Source of the DNA: Spiroplasma sp. BIUS-1
GTDB taxonomy: Bacteria > Bacillota_I > Bacilli_A > Mycoplasmatales > Mycoplasmataceae
NCBI RefSeq assembly: GCF_010365805.1
Contig: NZ_CP048386.1
Coordinates: 186,001-250,000 of the forward strand
Length of the DNA: 64,000 bases
Reading direction: 5' to 3'
In this document: positions 10,849-24,168 of the stretch, piece by piece
Position numbering within the stretch: the first letter of the stretch is position 1
Layout of the letters: every line of letters starts with the position of its first letter
Notes under the pieces: generated by a model
The model's database searches: none
What the model was told of the DNA's origin: nothing
What the model saw: the letters and a program-made list of their open reading frames with translations, nothing else
Program-made: the position numbers and the translations under genes

Positions 10849-11298
10849 ATGGAACAACATATTAAATATCCATTTTGTTGTAAAGAGCACTCAACTTTTT
10901 TCTCTACGCTTTTTGAAAACTATATAAAGCTGAGAAAAAAACAAGAGGGAATTGTCATCATTAATAATGATTTTTCACTTTATAAAGAACTGACAAAAAC
11001 AAACTTGAAACTAATATTTGAAAGTCAAAAAAAGAGTATTAGTAAATGAAATGATAACTTAATAGTTGATTTAGAAAAAAAATTATGAAGTATATCAAGC
11101 ATAATGTTTATATATTATGTTTTTAATGTTTTTGAAATAGTTTTAGATAAAGAAATAAATGATAACTTTGAGTTCTTGAAAGATCAAAGTATTAATTTAC
11201 ATAATTCAGTAGGGACAGAAGAAATTAAAACTGCTTTTGAACTAATTTTTCAAATATTAGATGATATAAAAAGAGCAAAAAATATAGATATTTTTTAA
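10849..11298 (+). CDS. Hypothetical protein ending the J-domain cluster
   Basis: A 149-residue protein without a recognised family. Two cysteines and two histidines near the N-terminus (MEQHIKYPFCCKEHS) could bind metal, and the rest looks helical. Two in-frame TGA codons (about residues 67 and 78) must be read as Trp. AAGGAG lies 9 bases before the ATG at 10849; an upstream in-frame TTG at 10840 is next to the ribosome site and was rejected. No clear terminator separates it from typA. Confidence 0.72.
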
Positions 11299-11339
11299 AA
11301 TGTCTATAAAGGATAATTAAAAGAACAATTTAAACTAAT

Positions 11340-11390
11340 TAACTTATTTGTTGGTATAACAATTAAATATTTGGTATTATCAATAAGTTA
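11340..11390. promoter_or_regulatory. Spaced inverted repeat upstream of typA
   Basis: TAACTTATT (11340-11348) and AATAAGTTA (11382-11390) are exact complements 33 bases apart and enclose two GGTAT motifs. The 117-base gap before typA holds no gene. It may contain the typA promoter, though no good -10 box stands out. Confidence 0.3.
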
Positions 11391-11415
11391 TTAAATTATT
11401 AAGTAGGAGAAAATC

Positions 11416-13239
11416 ATGGATAAAAAAATAATAAATATAGCTGTTATTGCTCACGTTGACGCAGGTAAATCAACTTTAGTTGATGCTTTTTTAAGTCAGT
11501 CAAACGTTTTTAGAGCAAATGAAGAAGTTAAAGAACAAGTTATGGACAGCAATGATCAAGAAAGAGAACGTGGAATTACAATCTATTCAAAAAACTGTGC
11601 AATTGAATATAATGGATACAAAATCAACATTGTTGATACACCAGGCCATGCTGACTTTTCAAGTGAAGTTGAACGTATTATGAAAACTGTTGATACAGTT
11701 ATCTTATTAGTTGACTCAGCTGAAGGACCAATGCCACAAACAAGATTCGTTCTTTCAAAGGCTTTAGAATTAGGTTTAAGACCAATTCTTTTAGTTAATA
11801 AAATAGATAAAAAAGACCAAAGAGCACTAGAAGTGGTGGATGAAGTTTTAGAATTATTTATGGAACTTGATGCAAATGATGAACAAATAGAATTCCCATC
11901 ATTATTTGGTACAGCTCGTGATGGTATTGTTCAATACTCAATGGAAGAAAAAAGTGATAACTTAGTTCCATTGTTTGAAACAATCATCAAACAAGTTGGA
12001 AACTACCCAATTGAATTAGCACAAGAACCAGTTCAATTACAAATTTCTTCTTTAGCTTATGATTCATTTATTGGAAGATTAGGAATCGGAAGACTTTTCA
12101 AAGGTGTTTTAAAAGAAGGTCAACAAGTTGCTATATCTAAAAACGATGGATCGGTTGCTAAAGGAAAAATATCTGGATTATTCATTTATGAAGGTTTAAA
12201 AAGAGTAGCTGTAAAAGAAGCTCAAGCTGGAGAAATTGTTGTTATTTCAGGAATAAGTGACTTAACAATTGGAGATACTGTTTGTGAACCAGATAAAATT
12301 GATGCATTGCCACCAATTGTTATTGAAGAACCAACTATGAGTATGAACTTCTTAGTAAACACTTCACCATTTGCTGGTAGAGTTGGAAAATATGTTACAA
12401 CAAGAAACATCAAAGAAAGACTAGATAAAGAATTAGAAGTAAACGTAGGACTTAGAGTAGAACCTCTTTCAGATTCATCTGCAGATGGTTTCAAAGTTTT
12501 AGGTAGAGGTGAACTTCACTTATCTGTTCTAATTGAAACAATGAGAAGAGAAGGATTTGAATTAGGAATCTCAAGACCTGAAGTTGTTGTTAGAGTTGAT
12601 GAAAAAGGTAACAAATTTGAACCTATGGAAAAAGTTATCATTGACGTTCCAACAGAATTTTCAGGAACAGTTATTAATAAATTAAACCTAAGAAAAGGTA
12701 TGATGGCAGACATGGATTCAGATGGTGTAAGAGATAAAGTTACTTACCACATTCCAACTAGAGGTTTAATCGGATTCAAATCAGAATTCACTAACGATAC
12801 ACGTGGTGAAGGGGTTATGGTTAAATCAAGTATTGGTTACGAAGAATACAAAGGTAAAATTGAAGGAAGACAAAACGGAACACTTGTTTCTATGGCAAAT
12901 GGTGTAACACTTCCTTATGCTTTAAATAACTTAGAAGAAAGAGGAATCTTATTTGTTGGTCCTCAAACTGAAGTTTATGATGGTATGATTGTTGGATTAC
13001 ACTCAAGAGACAATGACTTAAATGTTAACCCAACAACTGGTAAAAAATTAACTAACACAAGATCTTCAGGTAATGATGATTCAGTTAAGTTAACTCCACC
13101 AAGAAAATTCACTTTAGAAGAAGCTTTAGAGTTTATTGAGTGAGACGAACTTGTTGAAGTAACACCAGAAGACATTAGATTAAGAAAAAAATGACTTTCA
13201 GAAAATGAAAGAAAACAACACAGAAACGATCCACATTAA
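11416..13239 (+). CDS. typA: Ribosome-associated GTPase TypA/BipA
   Basis: A 607-residue translational GTPase of the usual BipA length. G1 AHVDAGKST, G2 RGIT, G3 DTPGH and G4 NKIDK are intact, and the EF-G-like domains and the BipA C-terminal domain (PTRGLIGFKSEFTNDTRGEG) follow. BipA binds 70S ribosomes and helps ribosome assembly under stress or cold. The C-terminal 30 residues lie beyond an in-frame TGA (Trp). GGAG is 8 bases before the ATG. Confidence 0.96.
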
Positions 13240-13268
13240 AAAAAATTTCCGTAAGGGAATTTTTTTTT
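13240..13268 (+). terminator. Terminator after typA
   Basis: AAATTTCC, loop GTAA, GGGAATTT with one G-T pair, then a run of T. Confidence 0.85.
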
Positions 13269-13333
13269 AAAAAAAGTTCCACCAATATCTATTAAAAAAT
13301 GATTCTAATATAGTAAAAATAGGTTTATTATAG

Positions 13334-14707
<1,374 letters not shown>

Positions 14708-14726
14708 TAAAAATATAATTTTTAAT

Positions 14727-14750
14727 CGAACCAATTAGTGGTTCGTTTTT
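14727..14750 (+). terminator. Terminator after eno
   Basis: CGAACCA (14727-14733) and TGGTTCG (14739-14745) with a 5-base loop, then a T run. Confidence 0.9.
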
Positions 14751-14776
14751 TATTTATAATCAAGAAAGGTGATTAA

Positions 14777-15661
14777 ATGTTTAGAAATAGAAAAACTTAC
14801 ATTTTTATTTTTTTGGCTTCAATTATTTTGGCTTATTTTGTTTTAGCCTCTCTTTTTGATTATGATATTGCAGTAACTGTTAGTGGTAAATTTAAAAATG
14901 GATTTTTTACACTATTTTTCGATACATTTGCTCAAGTCTTAATATTTTCTCCCTTATTCTTAATCTTTTCTATATATTCTCTAAAATTTACTTCTTTTCT
15001 AAAGTTTAAAATTAATATTAAAATACTAATTCAAACTATTATTATTTTTTTATTTACAGGATTTTTAATTGTCTATTTATTTTTAATTAAAAAGGATAAA
15101 ATAGTTGATTATTCGCTTTCTATAAAATTGATTACATTTTTCACTATCTTTATTAGTTTGTCTATATTAAATATTTACGTCTTAAAAGTTATTTTAAAAA
15201 ATGATGAAGTTGAGATAAATCAATTAGTTTATAAATCAAATATAGTTGTTATTTTCCTTGTTCTTAGTTGATTAAACGTCATTCTATTTAAATATATTTT
15301 TGGTAGAAATAGACCAGAAGATGTAATAGAAAATAATGCTTCATTTCAGTATATTTTTCAAATAAATTTTAATAGAACTAAAACTAGCACGAGTTTTCCT
15401 TCTGGTCACACAATGTCTGCTGGACAACTGATTGTATTTTGCTATTTTTTAGATTTTAAAAAAACTAAAAAAGAAAGAATATTAAAAAGTATACTATTAG
15501 TAACTATTGGTTTTTTAATAATAGCAACAGCAATTTCTAGAATACTCATGCAAAAGCATTTTTTAACAGATGTTTCTTTTTCGGTGGTGATAATAGCTGG
15601 TTATTATTTTTTAGCACCAATTATAGTAAATAAGATAAATAGGAGAATTAATAATGGCTAA
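14777..15661 (+). CDS. PAP2-family membrane phosphatase
   Basis: A 294-residue integral membrane protein with about six hydrophobic segments and the three-part phosphatidic-acid phosphatase signature: KYIFGRNRPED (about residue 172), SFPSGHTM (about 207) and SRILMQKHFLTDV (about 250). Active-site residues are complete (Lys, Arg, Pro, both His, Arg, Asp). Substrates may be phosphatidate, PG phosphate or a polyprenyl pyrophosphate; the last would fit an organism that also keeps ispG. Its end overlaps ruvX by 8 bases. Confidence 0.92.
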
Positions 15662-16076
15662 ATATATAGGTTTAGATTTAGGAAGTAAAACAATAGGGAT
15701 AGCTACAAGTGAAGGTTATTTTTCAAATCCTAAAGAAACAATAAGATTTCAAGAAAATAATTTTGAAGATGGAGTAAACAAACTAAATGCCTTCCTTAAA
15801 AAAGAAGGATTTGAAAAAATAATAATAGGTTATCCAAGAAATATGGATGGATCAACTGGCCACAGAGTTGAAATGGTAGAAGATTTCATAAAAGTTATGA
15901 TAGATCAAAATGTAGTTTCACAAGAATCTATTGAAAGAGTTGATGAAAGATTGACTACAAGAATGGCGAAACAAGTTATGATATCAGCTGATTTAAGTAG
16001 AAAAAAACAAAAAGAAAACAAAGATCAAGTTGCTGCTAAATTAATTTTAGAAACCTATCTTAACTCAATTAAGTAA
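15654..16076 (+). CDS. ruvX: Holliday junction resolvase-like nuclease RuvX/YqgF
   Basis: A 140-residue RNase H-fold protein of standard length: YIGLDLGSKTIGIATS (first catalytic Asp), GYPRNMDGSTGHR, ERVDERLTT, and the C-terminal KDQVAAKLILETYL with the last acidic residue. The family processes pre-16S rRNA 5' ends and has been proposed to resolve Holliday junctions. It overlaps the PAP2 gene by 8 bases and is followed 35 bases later by hpt. Confidence 0.95.
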   Translation: MAKYIGLDLGSKTIGIATSEGYFSNPKETIRFQENNFEDGVNKLNAFLKKEGFEKIIIGYPRNMDGSTGHRVEMVEDFIKVMIDQNVVSQESIERVDERLTTRMAKQVMISADLSRKKQKENKDQVAAKLILETYLNSIK

Positions 16077-16111
16077 GTATATAATTATTTTGTATATAAG
16101 TGGAGGTATCA

Positions 16112-16681
16112 ATGGAAAAACATCCTTTAGTAAAAGAAATTCTATTTTCTAAAGAAGATATAGACACCAGAACTGCAGAACTTGCAGCTGAAATTGATAA
16201 GTACTACGAAAGTCAAGAAGTTAAAGACAACACAGTTATATTGGTGGGTCTTTTAAAGGGGTGTGTTCCTTTTATGGCTAATTTTATTAAGTATTTTAAA
16301 CATGAGTGTCAAACAGAATATATGGTGGTTTCATCATATCTGGGTGGAACAAAAACCACAGGAGAACCAAAAATTAATTTGGATCTAAACATATCAATTA
16401 AAGATAAACATATATTAATAATAGAAGATATTATTGATTCTGGAATAACTTTAGATTATGTTAAAAACTACCTTTCTTTTAAAGGTGCTAAAGAAGTAAA
16501 AATAGTTACTCTTTTAGATAAACCACAAGGAAGAACTGTAAACATGGAAGCAGATTGAAGTGGATTTACAATCAAAAATGAGTTTGTAATTGGTTATGGA
16601 CTTGATTATGATGAAAGACTAAGAAATCTTCCATACGTTGCTGTTTGTGACGTAGATAAATTAGATGATTGAAAATGATAA
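16112..16681 (+). CDS. hpt: Hypoxanthine(-guanine) phosphoribosyltransferase
   Basis: Purine salvage enzyme joining hypoxanthine or guanine to PRPP, essential-type function in a mollicute without de novo purine synthesis. The 189-residue product has [26 protein letters not shown] and the PRPP loop [14 protein letters not shown], and ends [21 protein letters not shown] precedes ATG 16112; the in-frame GTG at 16100 overlaps that site and was rejected. The stop codon lies inside the terminator hairpin. Confidence 0.96.
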
Positions 16682-16697
16682 TTTGAAATCATTTTTT
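16672..16697 (+). terminator. Terminator overlapping the hpt stop
   Basis: AAAATGAT (16672-16679) and ATCATTTT (16688-16695) with an 8-base loop, running into T. Confidence 0.8.
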
Positions 16698-16719
16698 TAT
16701 TAATTAATTAGATTTTTAA

Positions 16720-17724
<1,005 letters not shown>

Positions 17725-17745
17725 TAACAATAAGGAGAAAAAATT

Positions 17746-19200
17746 ATGAACAAAGAAATAGAATTTTACGAACCAAGTAAGATAGCGAAAAAAATTAAAA
17801 GAACTAAAATAGTAACAACAATAGGACCAAGTACTCATTCAAAAGATGATATTAGAAAATTATTTGAATCAGGAATGAATGTTGTAAGATTAAACTTCTC
17901 ACACGGAAAACAAGAAGAACAATCAGAAAAAATTAAATCAGTAATAGAATTGAGAGAAGAGTTAGAAAAACCAATTTCAATTATGCTTGATACAAAAGGA
18001 CCAGAAATTAGAATTGGTAAAGTTCTAGATGGTGCTCAAGAAATTAAAGCAGGTACTGATGTAAGAGTTTACACTACTCAAGAAGAATATTTAAATCGTG
18101 AATGTAAAGCAACTGAAATGACAGTTTCTTATGACATGAGTATTGATTTAAAACCTGGAGACACTGTTTTAGTGGATGATGGAAAACTTACATTAAATGT
18201 TATAAATGTTGAACCAGGATTAGTAAACTGTAAAGCATTTAACACACATACAGTTAAAACAAACAAGAGAGTTAATTTACCTGGTGTAGATTTCTCATTG
18301 CCATTCTTAGCACAAAAAGATATTGAAGATATCAAATTTGGAGCAAAAATGAAAGTTGACTATATTGCAGCATCATTTGTTAACTCAGCTGATAATGTAA
18401 ATGAAATTAGACAAATTTTAAAAGAATGTAATGCAGAACATGTTCAAATTATTTCAAAAATAGAATCAAAAATTGGTATTTTCAATATTGATTCAATCAT
18501 TGAAGCTTCAGATGGAATCATGGTAGCTCGTGGAGATCTAGGATTAGAAATCCCTTACTATGAAGTTCCATACTGAGAAAAACAAATGATAAGAAAATGT
18601 AGAAAAGCTGGTAAAGTTGTTGTTGTTGCAACACAAATGTTAGAATCAATGACTGACAACCCACAACCAACAAGAGCAGAAGTAACTGACGTTTACTATG
18701 CAACTGAATTAGGAGCTGATGCAACTATGTTAAGTGGTGAATCAGCAGCTGGAATCTATCCATTTATAACTACAGAAACTATGGCTACAATTAATAAACG
18801 TGCTGAATTAGGTTTCTATGGAAAAATATATTATGATAGAGCTTTAGAAGTAGCTAGAAATTCAAGTACAGGTAAAAGAGCTGAAATAGCTGATGAATTA
18901 GCAAACATAACAAGAAATGGTAAATATGAATTTGCAATAGTTTTATCAAGAACTGGTGAATTATTAAGAACAATTTCAAAATTCAGACCAAACGTTACAA
19001 TTCTTGGTGTTTGTGAAAAAGAAGAATTATGAACTGGATTTGGAGCAATGCACTCAATCTTCATGAATAAAGTTGATAATATTGATAAAACAATTGATAA
19101 TAAAGAAGTTTTATCAGAAATAGCAAGATCATGAGGAGCTAAAAAAGGTGAAGAGATCTTAATTGTTAAAAATGAAGATATAAAAACATTCACTGTTTAA
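17746..19200 (+). CDS. pyk: Pyruvate kinase, copy 1
   Basis: Makes ATP and pyruvate from PEP and ADP. The 484-residue product has the N-terminal barrel ([32 protein letters not shown]), the catalytic Lys/metal region SKIES and [13 protein letters not shown], and [20 protein letters not shown], plus the regulatory C-domain. It lacks the extra C-terminal PEP-utiliser domain of Bacillus enzymes. It is in an operon with pfkA. A second, mosaic-identical copy follows immediately downstream. Confidence 0.97.
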
Positions 19201-19230
19201 AAATAACCACTATAATAGTGGTTATTTTAT
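19200..19230 (+). terminator. Terminator between the two pyk genes
   Basis: AAATAACCACTA (from 19201) pairs with TAGTGGTTATTT (19216-19227), followed by T-rich DNA. Confidence 0.85.
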
Positions 19231-19269
19231 TTTAAAGCTAGGAAATAAACAAAATTAATTATAAAATGT

Positions 19270-19275
19270 TATAAT
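19270..19275 (+). promoter_or_regulatory. -10 box of pyk copy 2
   Basis: TATAAT 28 bases before the start; copy 2 therefore has its own promoter after the copy 1 terminator. Confidence 0.6.
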
Positions 19276-19302
19276 TTTTTTGTTAATAACAAGGAGAATA
19301 CT

Positions 19303-20739
19303 ATGAACAAATTTAACCCAAATGAAAAAATGAAAAGAACCAAAGTTATAACAACTATTGGTCCAAGTGTTCATTCAAAAGAAGCTATCAAAGAATTATT
19401 TGATAAAGGAATGACAACAATTCGTTTAAACTTTTCACATGCTGACTTTCAAGAGCATGGTGAAAGATTTGAATGAGTAAAAACATTAAGAAAAGAAATT
19501 AATAAACCAATCTCAATTTTATTAGATACTAAAGGTCCAGAAATTAGAATCGGAAAAATGAAAGATGGTAAACAAGAAGTAAAAGCAGGAACAGAAGTTA
19601 CTGTTTATACAAACCCAGAAGACTTCTCATCAAGAGAATGTACTGCAACTGAAATGCAAATGTCATACGACATGTCTCAAGATGTTAAACCTGGAGATGT
19701 TGTTTTAGTTGATGATGGAAAACTAACAATGCACGTAACAAGTGTTGAAAAATTCAAAGTTATGTGTAAAGCTTTCAATACTCACTTAGTTAAAACTAAC
19801 AAAAGAGTTAACTTACCAGGTATTGAATTTACATTACCATTCTTAGCAGAAAAAGATTACAACGATATTCACTTTGGAATTGAAAATGATATCGACTATA
19901 TTGCAGCATCATTTGTTAACTCAGCTGATAATGTAAATGAAATTAGAGCAATCTTAAAAGAAAAAAATGCAGAACACATTCAAATTATTTCAAAAATTGA
20001 ATCACAAGTAGGATGTGACAACATCGATTCAATTATTGCAGCTTCAGATGGAATCATGGTAGCTCGTGGAGATCTAGGATTAGAAATCCCTTACTATGAT
20101 GTACCATACTGAGAAAAACAAATAATTAGAAAATGTAGAGAACAAGGAAAATTAGTTATTGTTGCAACACAAATGTTAGAATCAATGACTGACAACCCAC
20201 AACCAACAAGAGCAGAAGTAACTGACGTTTACTATGCAACTGAATTAGGAGCTGATGCAACTATGTTAAGTGGTGAATCAGCAAACGGGGACTTCCCATT
20301 CATAACTGTTGAAACAATGTCAACAATTAACAAACGTGCAGAAGTTGAATTCTATGAAAAAAACTACTACACAAAACAATTAGAAAAAGCTAAAAAATCA
20401 AGTTCAGGTAAAAGAGCTGAAATAGCAAACCAATTAGCAAACACAACTTTACCAGGAAACTATGAATATGCAGTTGTTGTTTCAAGAACTGGTGAATTAT
20501 TAAGAACAATTTCAAAATTCAGACCAAACGTTACAATTCTTGGAGTTTGTGACAATGAAAAATTATGAACTGGATTTGGAGCAATGCACTCAATCTTCAT
20601 GAACAAAGTTGATAACTTAGATTCATTCATGACAGATGAAAAAGCAATTTCAGAAGTTGCTAAATCATGAGGAGCAAAATCAGGTGAAAGAATTTTATTC
20701 GTAAGAAACGAAGATATCAAAGAAATCACTGTTGCTTAA
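19303..20739 (+). CDS. pyk: Pyruvate kinase, copy 2
   Basis: A second full pyruvate kinase of 478 residues. The catalytic signatures are intact ([12 protein letters not shown]-type [51 protein letters not shown]), so both copies should be active. The N-terminal region differs from copy 1 (TIRLNFSHADFQE against [13 protein letters not shown]), but blocks in the barrel and C-domain are identical at the DNA level. It has its own promoter and terminator, which would allow separate expression. Confidence 0.96.
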
Positions 20740-20740
20740 A

Positions 20741-20784
20741 AAAACAAAAAAACTAAACATACTTATGTTTAGTTTTTTTGTTTT
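20741..20784 (+). terminator. Long perfect terminator hairpin after pyk copy 2
   Basis: A perfect 20-bp stem (20741-20760 with 20765-20784) around loop ACTT; the 3' arm is T-rich. Confidence 0.9.
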
Positions 20785-20801
20785 ACACTAATAAATTTAT
20801 G

Positions 20802-20807
20802 TATAAT
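20802..20807 (+). promoter_or_regulatory. -10 box of thrS
   Basis: TATAAT preceded by TG (extended form possible); a TTTACA lies at 20782-20787 with a short 14-base spacer. No T-box was seen in the 40-base leader. Confidence 0.5.
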
Positions 20808-20853
20808 ATTAATTGGTATATTTATAATTTATATAAAAAAGGTGGAAATACAG

Positions 20854-22797
20854 ATGAAAATAACATTATTAGATGGAAATTCAATGAGTTTTGATGGACC
20901 AAAAACTGTAGTTGAAATTGCCCAAGAAATTTCTATTTCTTTAGGTAAAAAATGTGTTGGAGCCGTAGTCAATGGTAAAGAAATACTGCCTTCAAAAGCT
21001 TTAATTGATAGAGATTGTAAGTTGGAATTAATAACAGAAAGACATAGTCTTTATAATTCTGTTGTTAACTATACTGCAAAAATTCTTACTTCATTTGCTT
21101 TGAAAAAAGTTTTCCCTGAAGGGTGTGTTTATCCTGAAAGTGAAGGTTATGATAAAACTGAGTTTTTTGTTTATTTTGATTTAGATGAAAAATTAACTTT
21201 AGAAGATATTAAAAAAGTTGAAAAAATAGCAAATGAATGAGTTCAAAAACAATTATCTTTCGGATTTGAAAAAGAAGGACTAACTGAAAAAGAATACATT
21301 GATTTAATGGTTTCTTTAAAAGTTAAAAAAAGTTATATTGAAACAATGATAGAAAATAATAAACAAAGATATATAAAATACCCAATGGCTTCTCTTGATG
21401 GAATAGCTTTCTATTCAAGATTTGCAACTTTAAATAGTACAAAAGATTTATTTAAAATTGAATTAAATGAAATCACCGCTTTCCAAGTGGAAGAAGGTCA
21501 ATTTGTATATAAAATTCATGGACTTACAGGAGTTAGTGAAAAAGATTTAGAAGATAAAAAGAAAAAACTTGAAGAAATTAAAGAAAGTGATCATAAATAT
21601 ATTGCTAAAAACTTAGAAATATATCATTTAGATCCTTTAATTGGTCAAGGTTTACCGATTTGATTACCAAATGGTACAGTCTTGAAACAAGAAATTAAAA
21701 AATATCTAATGCAAAAAGAATTTGAATATGATTTTATTCAAATTGAAACACCAGTTATTGGTACAAGTGAACTTTATAAAACATCAGGACATTGAGATCA
21801 TTATCGTGATGATATGTTTGCACCTATGATTCTTCCAAAAGAAGAAATGGTTCTAAAACCAATGAGTTGTCCTCACCACATTTCAGTTTATAAATATAAA
21901 CAAAGAAGTTATAGAGATCTGCCTTTAAGATTTGCAGAACATGCATTACAACATAGATATGAGTCAAGCGGAAGTTTAACAGGGCTTGAAAGAGTTAGGG
22001 CTATGGAGTTAACAGATTCACATATCTTTGTTAGACCAGATCAGGTTAAAGATGAATTTGTAAGATGTTTTAACTTAATAACAGAAGTTTTAAATACATT
22101 TGGTATTAAAATTGATTATCTTTCATTATCTTTGAGAGATCCTCATGATAAAGAAAAATACTTTAATGATGACAAAATGTGAAATAATGCAGAAAAACAA
22201 TTAGAGTCAGTTTTAGATGACTTAGGTATTAATTATGAAAAAATGATTGGTGAAGCAGCCTTTTATGGTCCTAAATTAGATATTCAAGCAAGAACTGCTT
22301 TAGGTCATGAAATTACAGTTTCAACAATTCAATTAGACTTCTTATTACCTCAAAAATTTGATATTAACTATATAAATGCAGAAGGAAACTTAGAAAGACC
22401 TATAATGATCCACAGAGGTCTTGTGGGAACATATGAAAGATTTATTTCAGTTCTTTTAGAGCAAACAAAAGGGGTTTTACCACTTTGATGTACACCTCAA
22501 CAAGTTGAAATAATACCTGTAAATATAGCTAATAAAGAATATGCTGAAAAAATTAGAAATGAACTTAAATCAAACTTAATTAGGTCAAAAATTGACTTAA
22601 GAGATGAAAGATTAAGTTACAAGATTCGTGATGCACAAGTAAGAAAAATTCCATACCAATTAGTTCTTGGTGAAAAAGAAGCTGAAAATGAAACAGTTAC
22701 TTATAGAAAATATGGTAGTGAAGAACAAATCACTGTAACAATAAAAGAATTTTGTGAAATGATTAATAAAAAAGTTATAGAAAAATCATATAATTAA
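20854..22797 (+). CDS. thrS: Threonyl-tRNA synthetase
   Basis: Charges tRNA-Thr. The 647-residue product has the TGS domain (residues 1-60), the N2 editing-like domain, the class II core with motif 2 region (FRFAEHALQHRYE...), the zinc ligands around MSCPHH, GEAAFYGPKLDI, and motif 3 HRGLVGTYERF, then the anticodon-binding domain. ATG 20854 is 8 bases from AAGGTGG; a GTG at 20842 overlaps that site. FNT follows 19 bases later. Confidence 0.97.
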
Positions 22798-22816
22798 TTT
22801 TAATTAGGAGAAAATT

Positions 22817-23911
22817 ATGAACAAAACTAACAAAATTGAAGATGAAATTAAACTTCTTAAAGAACAAGATTATGGCGTTTTAGATGCTCAACATTCATTC
22901 ATGGTTGATGGAGTTTTAGGTGGTTTTAAAGCAGCTATTCATAAGCTTCACTACACATTTGTAAAACAAATTTTACTAGGAATTATGAGTGGTGTTATTA
23001 TTGGTTTTGGATATGTAGCATGTATTATTGCTATGGTATCTATAAGTGGAACTGATTTTGAAAAATTCGGAACAATTCTTTTAGGATTCATTTTCCCGGG
23101 ATGTATCATTATGATTACATTTTTGGGTGGGGGATTATTTACAAGTCACGTATTTAGTACAATTCCTGTGTTTAAAGGTTGTGGAAGTAGAAGACTTTAC
23201 TTAAAGGGAATCTTTGGAGTTCTTTTAGGTAACTTCGCAGGTACATTTATATTTGTAGCATTATTTTCTGCAGCTGGTGGACTTTGAGATAACGGACCTT
23301 TTTTAGACAAAGTTTTTTCAATGGCTATGCATAAAATGTATTTAGTAAATCACGATTTAAATGCAAGTGGAACAACAAATATTTTAAGTGTTTTAGGAAC
23401 AATTGGAATTGGTATTGCTTCTGGTATTTTATGTAACATGATGGTTTGTGCAACACTACCATTGGCAAGTACGACAAAAAATACAGCAGCAGTAATACTT
23501 CTTATGATCTTCCCGATTGCTTATTTTGCAATTGGTGGATTCCAACATGGACCTGCAAACTCATTCTTTATGTGAATGTTATTGTTTGAATCAATATTTA
23601 ATCATTCAACTGTAGTTTCTGGAAATTTACACCCAGAAATCCAATATTTCTTACTATTTATAGTTTTAAGTACTTTACCAACATTAATTGGTAACTGAAT
23701 TGGTGGGGCTTTATTATTACCAGGTATTTTATATTTAATAAATAAAGAATACGCTACTGTTTTATTTAAAAAAATAAAATTAGAATATCTTGAAAACAAA
23801 GTTTACAGTTTTAAACAAAAAGCAGAAACACAAGCAGCTAATTTAAAGAATAAAATTAAAGAAAAAGAAGCTGATATAAAAGCTCAAGAAAAACAATCAA
23901 AAGATAAATAA
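22817..23911 (+). CDS. Formate/nitrite transporter (FNT/FocA) family channel
   Basis: A 364-residue membrane protein with six hydrophobic segments and FNT-type features: a Gly-rich first helix region (GVLGGFKAA...GIMSGVIIGFGY), LTSHV-like GLFTSHVF, and NMMVCATLP near the fifth helix. A 70-residue charged, coiled C-terminal tail extends beyond the usual 270-280 residues. FNT proteins move formate, nitrite or lactate with protons; in a glycolytic mollicute acid export is a reasonable inference. It follows thrS by 19 bases and may share its transcript. Confidence 0.85.
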
Positions 23912-23937
23912 AAAAACCATTTACTATGGTTTTTTTA
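23911..23937 (+). terminator. Terminator after the FNT gene
   Basis: AAAAAACCAT (23911-23920), loop TTACT, ATGGTTTTTT. Confidence 0.9.
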
Positions 23938-23982
23938 TTTTTTTATATATAATTAGTAAAGATAAATGTACAGGAGTATTTT

Positions 23983-24090
23983 ATGAGATTAATTATCAAG
24001 CAAATCAGCAAGGGCAAACGTAAGTAGTTTAAAACCTATTGATTTTTTTGATTAACAAATACATTAATACTTATCTTTAAAACGAAATAA
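23983..24090 (+). pseudogene. Decayed ORF, probable remnant of a membrane-protein N-terminus
   Basis: AGGAG and an upstream TATATAAT-like box lead into an ATG at 23983 and a 14-codon ORF (MRLIIKQISKGKRK, TAG). Reading through the TAG gives 20 more codons (FKTYWFFWLTN, then a hydrophobic run) to TAA at 24088. The start resembles the N-terminal helix of mollicute ABC-permease proteins. It may be a gene broken by the TAG and deleted downstream, or a short leader ORF. The rest of the 257-base gap is A/T-rich with no other gene. Confidence 0.35.
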
Positions 24091-24096
24091 TATAAT
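24091..24096 (+). promoter_or_regulatory. -10 box upstream of the YfcC-type gene
   Basis: TATAAT 73 bases before the start codon; another TATAAT-like box lies about 20 bases further on. Confidence 0.45.
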
Positions 24097-24168
24097 ACAA
24101 ATAATAAAAAATATAATTAAAAACAAATATAAATTAAAAAATAATAATTAGAATGTGAGAATAGAAAA

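Noticed and set aside
12222-12713. Minus-strand ORFs inside typA
   Set aside because: Antisense to a well-conserved GTPase; no ribosome sites or known domains.
19303-20739. Second pyk as an assembly duplicate
   Set aside because: The two copies differ over much of their length and have different flanking promoters and terminators.
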